A stretch of DNA of 64,000 nucleotides from Streptococcus pyogenes (GTDB lineage Bacteria; Bacillota; Bacilli; Lactobacillales; Streptococcaceae). The stretch is taken from assembly GCF_002055535.1 (NCBI RefSeq), contig NZ_LN831034.1, positions 1,798,001 through 1,862,000 on the forward strand, given 5' to 3'. The notes below the pieces were generated by a model. The model did not search any database and had not been told where the DNA came from. It was given only the letters and a program-made list of their open reading frames with translations. Each line of letters opens with the position of its first letter. Positions within the stretch are counted from its first letter, which is position 1. Position numbers and translations under genes: made by a program. This document shows, in pieces, positions 30,084-38,063 of this stretch.

Positions 30084-32108
30084 CTACTTTTTCACCGCTA
30101 CTGCTAACTTATCATTAACCTTAATCTGACGCGGTAAACTACCTTCAACAGTTACCGTAAAAACATCTTGATTAGTCACCACAAGAGGCGTTTCAGTGGC
30201 GTATCCAGCTTCAGAAATTGCTGCTATATCAAATTGAATCAATGTTTGTCCAGCCTTAACCTGATCACCTTGCTTCACCAAAGCTTCAAATCCTTGACCA
30301 TCTAAGTTAACCGTATCCATGCCAATATGCATCAATAATTCCAAACCTTCAGTCGTCACCAAACAAATAGCGTGTTTAGTTGGGAACAAGACCGATACTT
30401 CAGCATCACAAGGCGCTACTAACACCCCTTCTGTCGGTTGAAGAAGAGCACCTTGGCCCATAACTCCCTGTGCAAAGACAGGATCAACAGCTTCAGACAA
30501 CGCTTTAACTTCACCCGTTAAAGGGCTTGTTAAAGTGATAACTGTTCCTTGCATAGTCTTATGTGGAGCAGTTGCTACAGGAGCATCCGAAACGGGTGTC
30601 TCAGGTAGTTTAGCTTCATCTTCTGTCTTAGTCATGATATGTGATTTACGGAAAAAGAAGGTTAAAAACATCGGCACCACAATGGCTACTGCCATACAGA
30701 TGAAGAATGGAATCATGTACTTCACATTGATAGCCATGAAACCTGGTAAACCACCAACACCAATAGAATTTGCCTGAACATTAAAGGTTGTTGATAAGAG
30801 ACCCGCAATACCTGAGCCAATCATTCCGGCTACAAAGGGATAAACGTATTTAACATTAACCCCAAATAAGGCAGGCTCAGTTACCCCAAGGTAAGCAGAA
30901 ATTGCTGCAGGAAGCGATATTTCAGCCTCACGTTCTTCATGACGATTCATTAAATAGTAAGCAAAAACGGCTGACCCTTGAGCGATATTTGAAAGAGCAA
31001 TCATTGGCCACAAACCAGTTGTACGAGTTGCAGTATCAGCAATTAATTGGGTATCAATGGCATTTGTCATGTGATGTAAACCAGTAATAACTAGCGGAGC
31101 ATACAAGGCACCAAAGATAGCACCGAATAGCCATTTAACAGGACCAGTCAATCCAGCTAACACAACAAAGGAAATCCCTTTACCAATAGTCCAACCGATT
31201 GGCCCCAATACCGTATGCGCTAAAATCAAAGCTGGAATCAAAGAAAGGAATGGCACAAAAATCATTGAAACCACTTCTGGAATCCGTTTACGCCAGAAAA
31301 TTTCAAGATAAGCAAGGGACAGACCAGCTAAAAGGGCTGGAATAACCTGTGCCTGATACCCAATACGATTAATGGTAAAGAAACCAAAATCCCAAACCCA
31401 GTTTTTGGCAATCTCAGCAGCAGGCGTTCCTGCCACCGCATAGGCATTCAATAATTGTGGTGACACCAAACAGATACCAAGGACAATCCCTAAAATTTGA
31501 GTGGTTCCCATCTTACGCGTCACAGACCAAGTAATCCCAACTGGTAAGAAGTGGAAAATAGCTTCCCCTGGTAACCACAAGAAATGGTTAACCCCTGACC
31601 AGAAAGGAGATACCCTCACAATCGTATTCCAAACAGGATCCCCAGCTGCATCAAAAACTAATTTCCCTTTTTCGACCTGCTGCCCAAGAAATTCAAAAGG
31701 CACACTCTCCAAAATATTACGGAAACCTAAAATAAGCCCCCCAACAATAATCGCCGGAATAATAGGTGTGAAAATCTCAGCCAACATGGTCATCACCCGT
31801 TGTAAGGCATTTTGATTACTTTTAGCTGCTGATTTGGCAGCTTCTTTAGACACCCCTTCAATACTAGAAACAGCTGTAAAGTCATTATAAAAAACTGGAA
31901 CATCATTACCAATGATTACCTGAAACTGCCCAGCATTGGTAAATGTCCCTTTAACTACAGAGATTTTTTCAATCTCTTTGACATTTGCCTTATTATTATC
32001 ATTCAAAACAAAACGCATACGCGTTGCACAGTGTGTGACAACCTTGATGTTTTCTTTACCACCAATAGCAGTTAGAAGACTCTTAGCATCCTGTTCAAAT
32101 TTTCCCAT
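30084..32108 (-). CDS. treP: PTS trehalose-specific EIIBCA permease
   Basis: This permease takes up and phosphorylates trehalose. It has 674 residues. The EIIB domain has the phosphorylated Cys27 in VVTHCATRMRF. A polytopic EIIC domain follows (about 105-480). A glucose-type EIIA domain is fused at the C-terminus, with the active His near residue 592 in ELLMHIGMDTVNL. Many trehalose permeases lack EIIA, so this one is self-contained for the last phosphate steps. It is first in treP-treC, divergent from treR, with a cre site and TreR-type operators over its promoter. Confidence 0.95.
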   Translation of the reverse strand: MGKFEQDAKSLLTAIGGKENIKVVTHCATRMRFVLNDNNKANVKEIEKISVVKGTFTNAGQFQVIIGNDVPVFYNDFTAVSSIEGVSKEAAKSAAKSNQNALQRVMTMLAEIFTPIIPAIIVGGLILGFRNILESVPFEFLGQQVEKGKLVFDAAGDPVWNTIVRVSPFWSGVNHFLWLPGEAIFHFLPVGITWSVTRKMGTTQILGIVLGICLVSPQLLNAYAVAGTPAAEIAKNWVWDFGFFTINRIGYQAQVIPALLAGLSLAYLEIFWRKRIPEVVSMIFVPFLSLIPALILAHTVLGPIGWTIGKGISFVVLAGLTGPVKWLFGAIFGALYAPLVITGLHHMTNAIDTQLIADTATRTTGLWPMIALSNIAQGSAVFAYYLMNRHEEREAEISLPAAISAYLGVTEPALFGVNVKYVYPFVAGMIGSGIAGLLSTTFNVQANSIGVGGLPGFMAINVKYMIPFFICMAVAIVVPMFLTFFFRKSHIMTKTEDEAKLPETPVSDAPVATAPHKTMQGTVITLTSPLTGEVKALSEAVDPVFAQGVMGQGALLQPTEGVLVAPCDAEVSVLFPTKHAICLVTTEGLELLMHIGMDTVNLDGQGFEALVKQGDQVKAGQTLIQFDIAAISEAGYATETPLVVTNQDVFTVTVEGSLPRQIKVNDKLAVAVKK

Positions 32109-32204
32109 GTGACATCCCCTAGTCCTTTGTTCTAGTTGCTTTTAACAAGCAACGTCAAAATGAAATATTCAAATTCTTAGATAGAATCTAACTGACACCT
32201 TTAT

Positions 32205-32218
32205 TGTAATCGATTGCA
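32205..32218 (-). promoter_or_regulatory. cre site over the treP promoter
   Basis: TGTAATCGATTGCA matches the CcpA consensus at 13 of 14 positions. It overlaps the treP -10 (minus TACAAT, 32205-32210), so catabolite repression is likely. Confidence 0.8.
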
Positions 32219-32233
32219 AATTTGTCTACAAGT
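32205..32233 (-). promoter_or_regulatory. treP promoter with TreR operator
   Basis: On the minus strand -35 TTGTAG (32228-32233), a 17-base spacer and -10 TACAAT (32205-32210) form the promoter. The -35 lies within the dyad TTGTCTACAA (32222-32231), similar in form to the TTGT-N4-ACAA TreR sites known from Bacillus. Confidence 0.65.
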
Positions 32234-32276
32234 TGTTTGTGCCAAAAAAGCCATTATTTTGGTAAAATAAAAGGTG

Positions 32277-32298
32277 TTGTCTGTAAAAAAATAGACAA
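32277..32298 (+). promoter_or_regulatory. Second TreR-like operator, before treR
   Basis: TTGTCT-N10-AGACAA is an inverted repeat sharing its half-site with the treP operator. It lies about 20 bases before the treR ATG, suggesting autoregulation. Confidence 0.6.
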
Positions 32299-32318
32299 AT
32301 GGAAAGGTAATTTACCCT

Positions 32319-33032
32319 ATGACAAAGTATGAACGTATTTATAAAGACCTCGAAACAAAAATAAACAAAGACTTTTACAAAGAAGGGGATTTTTTACCTA
32401 CTGAAATAGAATTGAGTCAACAATACCAAGCTAGCCGAGATACCGTCCGCAAGGCTCTCTCACTTCTCACAAAGGCAGGTCTTGTCCTCAAAAAACAAGG
32501 ACGTGGCACCCAAGTGATTAGACATCATCAGATCATGTTCCCTATCTCAGAACTAACTAGTTATCAGGAACTCGTCTCTTACTCAAATCTAGATTCTAAG
32601 ACCAACGTCATTGCCATTGATAAACTGATTGTGGATGAGACACTTTCAAAATTGACCGGTTTTAGCAAAAACAGCTTGGTCTGGCGTGTTACACGCCAAC
32701 GCGTTGTTGAGGGTGTGGCTTCCGTCTTAGACATTGATTACCTTAGTAAAACTTTGGTGCCAATAATGACAAGGGAAATCGCAGAGCATTCTATTTATCA
32801 ATATTTGGAAAAGGAACTCCATCTCGCCATTGACTTTGCCCTCAAAGAGGTTACCATTGACCAAATAACCGATCGTGATAAAATTTTACTTGACCTTGGA
32901 TCAGACCAACATGTTGTTTCCGTCAAATCCAAAGTCTACCTTTCCAATAATAACCAATTCCAATTCACCGAGAGTCGCCATAAACTGGAAAAATTTAAAT
33001 TTTTAGATTTTGCTCGGCGCAGACCAAAATAA
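32319..33032 (+). CDS. treR: Trehalose operon regulator TreR (GntR family, UTRA domain)
   Basis: This is a GntR/HutC-type repressor of 237 residues. The N-terminal winged helix (about 1-70) contains PTEIELSQQYQASRDTVRKA. The C-terminal UTRA domain (about 90-235) binds the effector, expected to be trehalose 6-phosphate. It is divergent from treP-treC, with shared TTGTCT-type operators. GGAAAGG serves as the ribosome site. It ends at a strong hairpin. Confidence 0.93.
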   Translation: MTKYERIYKDLETKINKDFYKEGDFLPTEIELSQQYQASRDTVRKALSLLTKAGLVLKKQGRGTQVIRHHQIMFPISELTSYQELVSYSNLDSKTNVIAIDKLIVDETLSKLTGFSKNSLVWRVTRQRVVEGVASVLDIDYLSKTLVPIMTREIAEHSIYQYLEKELHLAIDFALKEVTIDQITDRDKILLDLGSDQHVVSVKSKVYLSNNNQFQFTESRHKLEKFKFLDFARRRPK

Positions 33033-33042
33033 AGACAGAAAA

Positions 33043-33078
33043 AAGCCTTGCAAAATGCAAGGCTTGCTTTTCTTTTTC
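33043..33078 (+). terminator. treR terminator
   Basis: A perfect 10-pair stem, AAGCCTTGCA with TGCAAGGCTT, is followed by a T-rich tract. Confidence 0.9.
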
Positions 33079-33114
33079 TTGACTCTGAGTTTCCCCATTA
33101 TCAACTGTGTTATT

Positions 33115-33130
33115 GTAAGTGTGCACTTAC
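33115..33130. promoter_or_regulatory. Orphan palindrome in gene-free DNA
   Basis: GTAAGTG-TG-CACTTAC is a dyad with 7-base arms, of a size suited to a small dimeric repressor. It lies in 33079-33310, which holds no gene that I can see. Confidence 0.4.
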
Positions 33131-33310
33131 TTGACCTGAGCTTCTGTTTTCTCAAACAGACTTGATATTATATTATCATATTCGTGAGATGAGCGCAAGT
33201 CTTTTTGTAGAAAAAAAGTAATTTTATCAAACTGTAAAGAATGTGATAATATCATTTTTTAAAAACTCTCAGCTTCTCTAAGTCTCAGTCTGCTCGGACA
33301 ACTCTTTCCT

Positions 33311-33649
33311 CTAGCCTTCTTCAAATAAATCGGCATGTTTTTCTTGGTAAGTTTGGCCCCAATCCGACATCGCTTCAATAACAGGAGCTAAGCTCAACCC
33401 AGTTTCTGTTAAGGAATACTCCACCCGAGGTGGCACTTCTGCATACACTTCCCGATGAACCAATCCGTCTGCTTCCATAGCCCTTAATTGGGCAGTAAGT
33501 ACCTTTTGACTGACCGAACCTATTGAGGACTTCAACTGCCCAAAACGCAAGGTCCCCTTTAGCAAGTCTCTTAATATTAATAATTTCTATTTATTCCCGA
33601 TTACCGATAAGGTTGTTTCTACGGGACAAGCCGGTCTTTTTTTCAGCAT
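33311..33649 (-). pseudogene. HxlR-family regulator interrupted by an amber codon
   Basis: The minus strand from ATG 33649 (AGGAG 9 bases upstream) reads MLKKRPACPVETTLSVIGNK, then TAG (33587-33589), then KLLILRDLLKGTLRFGQLKS and on to the end in the same frame, 112 codons in all. HxlR/DUF24 proteins have Trp at the stop position (GGKWK), so TGG to TAG is the simplest cause. The N-terminal redox-sensing Cys (C8) is still present. An internal TTG at 33565 could start an 84-residue fragment, but that would lack the sensing Cys and first helix. It lies beside a CatE-like gene, and in Bacillus the HxlR-type CatR controls catDE, so it was probably the local repressor. Confidence 0.85.
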
Positions 33650-33785
33650 AGGCAGCAGCTCCTCTTAGTATCTTTTTGTAACTTATAACCCATTATAGAC
33701 TATTAGAGAGAACAGAAACAAGATAGGGCTGACAAATGAGTTACTTTTTAGTGCCTATACCACTTATTTGTGCCTACTTTTCTTT

Positions 33786-33815
33786 TTGAAACTGATTGAT
33801 TATGATAGATTTAAT
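33786..33815 (+). promoter_or_regulatory. Possible promoter of the VOC gene
   Basis: TTGAAA, an 18-base spacer and TTTAAT fit loosely. Two direct repeats GTGCCTA (33751 and 33770) lie just upstream and could be operator parts. Confidence 0.3.
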
Positions 33816-33835
33816 TAGTTTTTGGAGGTAATAGG

Positions 33836-34693
33836 ATGATATACCCTTACAACTCAACCATCTCTTTAGGAACGGTTTCTCTAAATGTTACCGATCTAGC
33901 AAAGATGACAACCTTTTACACAAGTATTATCGGTTTACAGGTTCTCTCACAAGACACGACATCTCGTCAATTGACTACAGACGGTAAAACCGTTATCTTA
34001 GAGTTACGACAAACACCTTTACCAGGCGATAAAGCTTATGGTCTTTATCACACAGCCTTTTTAGTTCCTGATCGTCATAGCTTGGGACTTGTTCTCAATC
34101 ATTTCTTAACCAGAAGTATCTCTTTAGAAGGAGCAGCTGATCACGGCCATAGCGAAGCTATCTACCTCAGCGATCCTGAGGGTAATGGGATTGAAATTTA
34201 TCATGACAAAGCTGTTGAGCATTGGGATATCCGCGACAATGGTCAAATTATTGGTGTGACTGAGCCCACGGATACCAAAAGCATATTGGAGCAGTTGACA
34301 GATATCCCCAAGCACTTTTTACTAGCTCAAGACACACGCATTCGCCATGTCCATCTGAGTGTCAAAAATGCTCTGGCTTCTTCACTTCTCTATCAAAAGG
34401 TTTTTGATTTAGGCGATAAAATGACCATTCCAAGTGCTAGCTGGATTGCTTCAGGGAACTACTATCATCACCTTGCATTCAATCACTGGTCAGCCCCTTA
34501 CCTCAAAAAACACCAAGAAGGTGCTCCAGGCTTAGCCTTCTTGACCATTCACATTGAGACGCCCCTGCTTTTTTCAGCCACTCTCAAAAAAGCAAGATTA
34601 CACGGCCTAGCTATTTTACAAGAAGATTCTTCTTCTTTCACGACAGAAGACGAGGAAGGTATCCGTGTGAACGTCATCCTTGGACAAGACTAG
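33836..34693 (+). CDS. VOC-family (glyoxalase / CatE-like) dioxygenase
   Basis: This is a 285-residue protein with two vicinal-oxygen-chelate halves (about 8-125 and 165-285), as in extradiol ring-cleavage dioxygenases of the CatE type. Metal-site segments include GTVSLNVTDLAKMTTFYTSI and SEAIYLSDPEGNGIEIYHD in the first half, and IRHVHLSVKNALAS and YYHHLAFNHWSAP in the second. The likely role is detoxification of catechol or quinone compounds, which is inferred from the family. It diverges from the broken HxlR gene. TTGGAGG lies 9 bases before the ATG. Confidence 0.8.
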   Translation: MIYPYNSTISLGTVSLNVTDLAKMTTFYTSIIGLQVLSQDTTSRQLTTDGKTVILELRQTPLPGDKAYGLYHTAFLVPDRHSLGLVLNHFLTRSISLEGAADHGHSEAIYLSDPEGNGIEIYHDKAVEHWDIRDNGQIIGVTEPTDTKSILEQLTDIPKHFLLAQDTRIRHVHLSVKNALASSLLYQKVFDLGDKMTIPSASWIASGNYYHHLAFNHWSAPYLKKHQEGAPGLAFLTIHIETPLLFSATLKKARLHGLAILQEDSSSFTTEDEEGIRVNVILGQD

Positions 34694-34698
34694 TTTTC

Positions 34699-34728
34699 TT
34701 GACAGAAAGCAAGTAACTTTACTACAAT
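34699..34728 (+). promoter_or_regulatory. yaaA promoter for a leaderless transcript
   Basis: TTGACA (34699-34704), an 18-base spacer and TACAAT (34723-34728) end 6 bases before the yaaA ATG, so transcription should start at or next to the start codon. Confidence 0.75.
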
Positions 34729-34734
34729 AACACT

Positions 34735-35466
34735 ATGCTAACCTTTTTAATTCCAACCGCAAAAGAAATGACGATCCCTAAGGAATCTCACCCACACCTC
34801 CTTCCACAAGACAGCCAAGCCATTTTAAAAATCATGGCAGCTATGACCACGGAGGACTTGGCCAAATCATATCGTATCAAAGAAGAGTCAGCTAAAAAAG
34901 AACAGCAACGCTGGCAAGACATGGCCTCTCAACAAAGCTTGGCTTACCCTGCCTACCAACTGTTCAATGGCCTTATGTACCGCCATATCAAGCGCGATAA
35001 GCTCACTACCCAAGAACAGGCTTACCTCACCCAGCAGGTTTACATCACCTCATCCTTTTACGGTATCATTCCCGCTAATCATCCTATCGCAGAGCACCGC
35101 CATGATTTTCACACCAGAATAAAAATTGAAGGACAAAGCCTCAAGTCTTACTGGCGGCCCTGTTATAATCAGTTTGCCAAAGAGCATCCCCAAGTGATTT
35201 CCCTTTTATCCAGTGAATTTGACGATGTCTTTTCCAAAGACTGTAAACAATTGTGGATAAGTCCCAAGTTTATGGCAGAAAAAGAGGGCCAATTCAAAAC
35301 CCATTCCACCATTTCAAAAAAGGCACGAGGTGCATTTCTCACTGCCTGTATGGAAAATAATTGCCAAACTGTTGACAGCCTTAAAAGCCTTGTCTTTGCT
35401 GGTTTTTACTACCATCCAGACCTATCAACAGATCATGAATTTGTCTATATCAAAAAAGAGGCCTAG
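34735..35466 (+). CDS. yaaA: Peroxide-stress protein YaaA
   Basis: YaaA-family (DUF328) proteins lower free iron and protect DNA from peroxide in E. coli. The protein has 243 residues. The start [12 protein letters not shown] matches the family, as do [28 protein letters not shown] and YWRPCYNQ. There is no Shine-Dalgarno sequence; instead a good promoter ends 6 bases before the ATG. The stop codon lies inside the terminator hairpin. The biochemical activity is not fixed by sequence. Confidence 0.9.
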
Positions 35467-35477
35467 GCCTCTTTTTT
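35452..35477 (+). terminator. yaaA terminator overlapping its stop codon
   Basis: The stem AAAAAGAGGC/GCCTCTTTTT closes on CTAG, with AGGCCTAGGCCT as a perfect palindrome containing the TAG stop. T6 follows. Confidence 0.88.
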
Positions 35478-35482
35478 AGTCT

Positions 35483-35630
35483 TTATTCACAATTCTACAA
35501 CTTATACACAACCTGTGGATAACTATGAGGATAATGTGGGGAAAACCAGGGAATAACAATTACTTTCTCCCCAATTCACCCTTAAAGGACCTGTTTTCAC
35601 ATGACCTTTTCAAAAAAATCATGTGGATAA
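35483..35630. promoter_or_regulatory. Cluster of four consensus DnaA boxes
   Basis: TTATTCACA (35483-35491), TTATACACA (35502-35510), TGTGGATAA (35514-35522) and TGTGGATAA (35622-35630) all match TTATNCACA on one strand or the other. The second and third face each other 3 bases apart. Two weaker look-alikes (near 35535 and 35593) lie between. The site is intergenic between converging yaaA and nrdG, so promoter control is unlikely. A DnaA titration or initiation-control locus is the simplest idea. Confidence 0.75.
35598..35625 (-). terminator. Hairpin after nrdG
   Basis: CACATGA (35598-35604) pairs with TCATGTG (35619-35625) across a 14-base T/A-rich loop. It may end the nrdG transcript, though no T-run follows on the minus strand. 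Confidence 0.35.
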
Positions 35631-35639
35631 GTCAGCTTC

Positions 35640-36254
35640 TTAAAGCAAATCCTCCCGACTAATTTGTTCAAAGGTTTGGTCCCCATCGTTTAACTTATCC
35701 CAGATAATCACTTCTTTAGCAGCCAAAGACTTTTGAACATCGATAATTCGCTGGTTAGAAGAGCCTCTAAATTGCAACATGAGGTTCTTTTTTGTGATAT
35801 CAAAACGACCATCTACCAGAATATCAATTAAGGACAGCATTTCCAGTTTGTCTGGTGTTTCAAGCATCATTTCTTCCCAAGTATAACCCGTCCAAGACCA
35901 AATATCTTTTTCTGGCAATTCACGCCGAATACGCTTAATCAGAGGAATTAAGATACCCGTATTCAAAAAGGGTTCTCCACCTAAAAGTGTCAGTCCCTGA
36001 ACATAAGGCTGTGCCAAATCCGTCATTATCTGCTCTTCAAGTTCTTGCGTATAAGGCATTCCCGCCTTAAAAGACCAAGTCGCAGCATTATAACACCCCT
36101 TGCAATGGAATAAACAACCAGACACATAAAGGGAATTACGAACCCCTTCACCATCAACAAAGTTAAAAGCCTTATAGTCAATAATCCGGCCTTGACTTAA
36201 CTCCTCTGCCTGCCATTCCTTTGGCTTAGGATTATTCCAACACTTTTCTGCCAT
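35640..36254 (-). CDS. nrdG: Anaerobic ribonucleotide reductase activating protein NrdG
   Basis: NrdG is a radical-SAM enzyme that installs the glycyl radical on NrdD in anoxia. It has 204 residues from the ATG at 36254. The iron-sulfur motif CxxxCxxC appears as SGCLFHCKGCYN near residues 46-57, and LTLLGGEPFLN follows near 90. The ATG overlaps the upstream TGA (TGATG), so it is translationally coupled to the acetyltransferase; a GTG one codon earlier is possible. It is last in the operon of the 48-residue protein, an oxidoreductase and a GNAT. Confidence 0.95.
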   Translation of the reverse strand: MAEKCWNNPKPKEWQAEELSQGRIIDYKAFNFVDGEGVRNSLYVSGCLFHCKGCYNAATWSFKAGMPYTQELEEQIMTDLAQPYVQGLTLLGGEPFLNTGILIPLIKRIRRELPEKDIWSWTGYTWEEMMLETPDKLEMLSLIDILVDGRFDITKKNLMLQFRGSSNQRIIDVQKSLAAKEVIIWDKLNDGDQTFEQISREDLL

Positions 36255-36763
36255 CACTTATCGCCTCTTTGTTCTTCAATCCAATAACGTTCCGTTCCAC
36301 CTCGACTATCTTCCAAGATACCGCCGTTAGCCACAATAACTGCTCGGCTTGCAACATTAGTCTCATCACAAGTTACCAAAATTGTCGTGATATTCTTGGA
36401 AATCGCATAGCTGACAGCTTGTTTAAGCATCTCCTTGGCATAACCTTTCCCACGCTGGCTGGGACGGACAGAGTAACCAATATGCCCACCTTTTTCAAGT
36501 AATCTCTCATTTAACCGTAAACGAAGATTTAAGAACCCGATAGCCTGACTTCTCTCATCAAATGCGACGTATTGAATAGCAGGCACTCCTTGACTGGACA
36601 AACCCATTTCCTGTCGCAAGGAATCTTCCAACCATGTTTCATAGTTAAAGTCATTGACGTTAAAATGCCATAACCCATCTGTAGCACTTTTCTGCTCTAA
36701 AAATTCGTTAATCATTGACAATACAGCGTCTTTATCTTTTAAAGTCGGTCGTCTTATTTCCAT
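36254..36763 (-). CDS. GNAT-family N-acetyltransferase
   Basis: This is a 169-residue acetyl-CoA-dependent transferase. The CoA-binding motif A is VRPSQRGKGYAKEML near 105-119, with ILVTCDETNVASRAVIVANGG following as motif B. The substrate is unknown. Its stop overlaps the nrdG start, and it begins 9 bases after the oxidoreductase stop, so all three are one transcript. Whether it works with the reductase system is unclear. Confidence 0.85.
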   Translation of the reverse strand: MEIRRPTLKDKDAVLSMINEFLEQKSATDGLWHFNVNDFNYETWLEDSLRQEMGLSSQGVPAIQYVAFDERSQAIGFLNLRLRLNERLLEKGGHIGYSVRPSQRGKGYAKEMLKQAVSYAISKNITTILVTCDETNVASRAVIVANGGILEDSRGGTERYWIEEQRGDK

Positions 36764-36771
36764 ATCAATTC

Positions 36772-37707
36772 CTAATCCTTAGGCAACTCTACCGTTAACT
36801 CTCCATAAGAAAGCTGAGAGTCAGCAATCTGTTGACAAATCCAGTGGCTTAAAAGACTAGACTCAGGGCTGACAGGATTGACGCCTGTGCTAATAGCTTC
36901 TAAAAAGGCATCGATCATTGTTTCAAAACCTCTTTTGTGCAAGGTAGTGTCCCAAGAAGCAAAGCCAAGCACCCTTTTTTCAGTACCTTTATAAATAGAT
37001 AACTCGTCTAAGTTCTCTAAATGATAAGTTTCTTCAGCCCGTTGAACTTCCATTACCTCACGGCGACTCCCTGATTGTAAATTCATAGAAGCTGTAGTCG
37101 TCATGCTTTCGGTCATCAAGGTTACCATAACTTGACTCAGTAAGCCTGCTTCCAGATGATATTGAAAATGCCCTTTTAGTAAGGTCCCTTCTGTCAAGAA
37201 TAAGGCTGTATCTAAAGGATGGATAAAGAAATCAAAGAGCTTAAAAGTCATATCTCCTGGCCGGTTCAAGTCATTTTTTTCAACAGCCACTTTACGCTTA
37301 GTTGACAAACTTGACAACTTCTTGACACGAGGTGTAAAACGCCTGTTAAATCCTGCCATCAGAAAAGTCTGATTTTCTTTGGCTAAGTCATAGAGGTTCT
37401 TTGTCATCAGGTAATTGTCAGCTATAGGTTTATCCATAAAGACTGGGATCCCCTGATTTAAAAATAAACTAGCCAACTCTGCGTGGGCCGATGTGGCCGC
37501 ATGAATAAAGACCCCATCTAAGTTTGTTTTTGACAACTCCTTGACATCACTGTAAAGAATAGCGTGACCAAATAACTGACCGACCTGCTGACGTACTGCT
37601 GCATTCCGCGTTGATAGATGCCAAGTAATGTCACTCAGCTGTCTCATATATGGTAAATAGGCTTTTTGTGAAATAGCACCTAGTCCCACAATCCCAATAT
37701 TAAGCAT
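36772..37707 (-). CDS. Gfo/Idh/MocA-family oxidoreductase
   Basis: This is an NAD(P)-dependent dehydrogenase of 311 residues. The Rossmann fold starts with IGIVGLGAISQKAYLP (GxGxxx pattern). PVFMDKPIADN supplies the conserved Lys (EKP-like) near 95, and a C-terminal alpha/beta domain follows. The ATG at 37707 is preferred to an in-frame TTG two codons earlier because GAAGG sits 6 bases upstream of it. The substrate is not predictable. It sits between the 48-residue protein and the GNAT. Confidence 0.85.
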   Translation of the reverse strand: MLNIGIVGLGAISQKAYLPYMRQLSDITWHLSTRNAAVRQQVGQLFGHAILYSDVKELSKTNLDGVFIHAATSAHAELASLFLNQGIPVFMDKPIADNYLMTKNLYDLAKENQTFLMAGFNRRFTPRVKKLSSLSTKRKVAVEKNDLNRPGDMTFKLFDFFIHPLDTALFLTEGTLLKGHFQYHLEAGLLSQVMVTLMTESMTTTASMNLQSGSRREVMEVQRAEETYHLENLDELSIYKGTEKRVLGFASWDTTLHKRGFETMIDAFLEAISTGVNPVSPESSLLSHWICQQIADSQLSYGELTVELPKD

Positions 37708-37735
37708 ACTCAACCTTCTTTCTTTACTGGATACT

Positions 37736-37882
37736 TTAGTTATCCTGTTTTTTTGACTTCTCTAAAAACCGAGCCTTAAGTTCTTGAACGCGGGATTTTT
37801 TATCCGTCTTTTTTTTAGAATGCTTCTCATGAAAGCGTTCTACCTGCTGCATTCCTTTATAGTCTAATTGATATTTTCCCAT
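37736..37882 (-). CDS. Small basic conserved-looking protein (48 residues)
   Basis: The minus strand from ATG 37882 reads MGKYQLDYKGMQQVERFHEK, then a Lys-rich middle, and ends EKSKKQDN. It is highly basic and probably helical. AAGGAAG lies 6 bases before the ATG. Its stop is 28 bases before the oxidoreductase start, so they are probably co-transcribed. I recall no function; a nucleic-acid-binding or ribosome-associated role would fit the charge but is a guess. Confidence 0.75.
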   Translation of the reverse strand: MGKYQLDYKGMQQVERFHEKHSKKKTDKKSRVQELKARFLEKSKKQDN

Positions 37883-37988
37883 TATTTCTTCCTTATCTCT
37901 TTCTTCTTATAGTCCGATTGCTAACAGCTAATTAGTCATTTTGGATTAGTTATTCTTATCTCACAATTGCTAAGAAACCATTAAACAA

Positions 37989-38019
37989 TAAAAGATTGCT
38001 TGCATGAAGCAACCTTTTA
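37989..38019 (-). terminator. nrdD terminator
   Basis: AAAAGATTGCTT pairs with AAGCAACCTTTT (one mismatch) around GCATG. It separates nrdD from the downstream genes, which therefore need a promoter within 37883-37988 (a TATAAG near 37910 is possible) or read-through. Confidence 0.7.
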
Positions 38020-38063
38020 AGCATATCATATTTCCATCAAAAGGGCTCTCCCCCAGCTTGAGT

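Noticed and set aside
33587..33589. Amber codon read as an inserted amino acid (pyrrolysine or suppressor)
   Set aside because: Streptococci have no pyrrolysine system, and a simple Trp codon mutation explains it.
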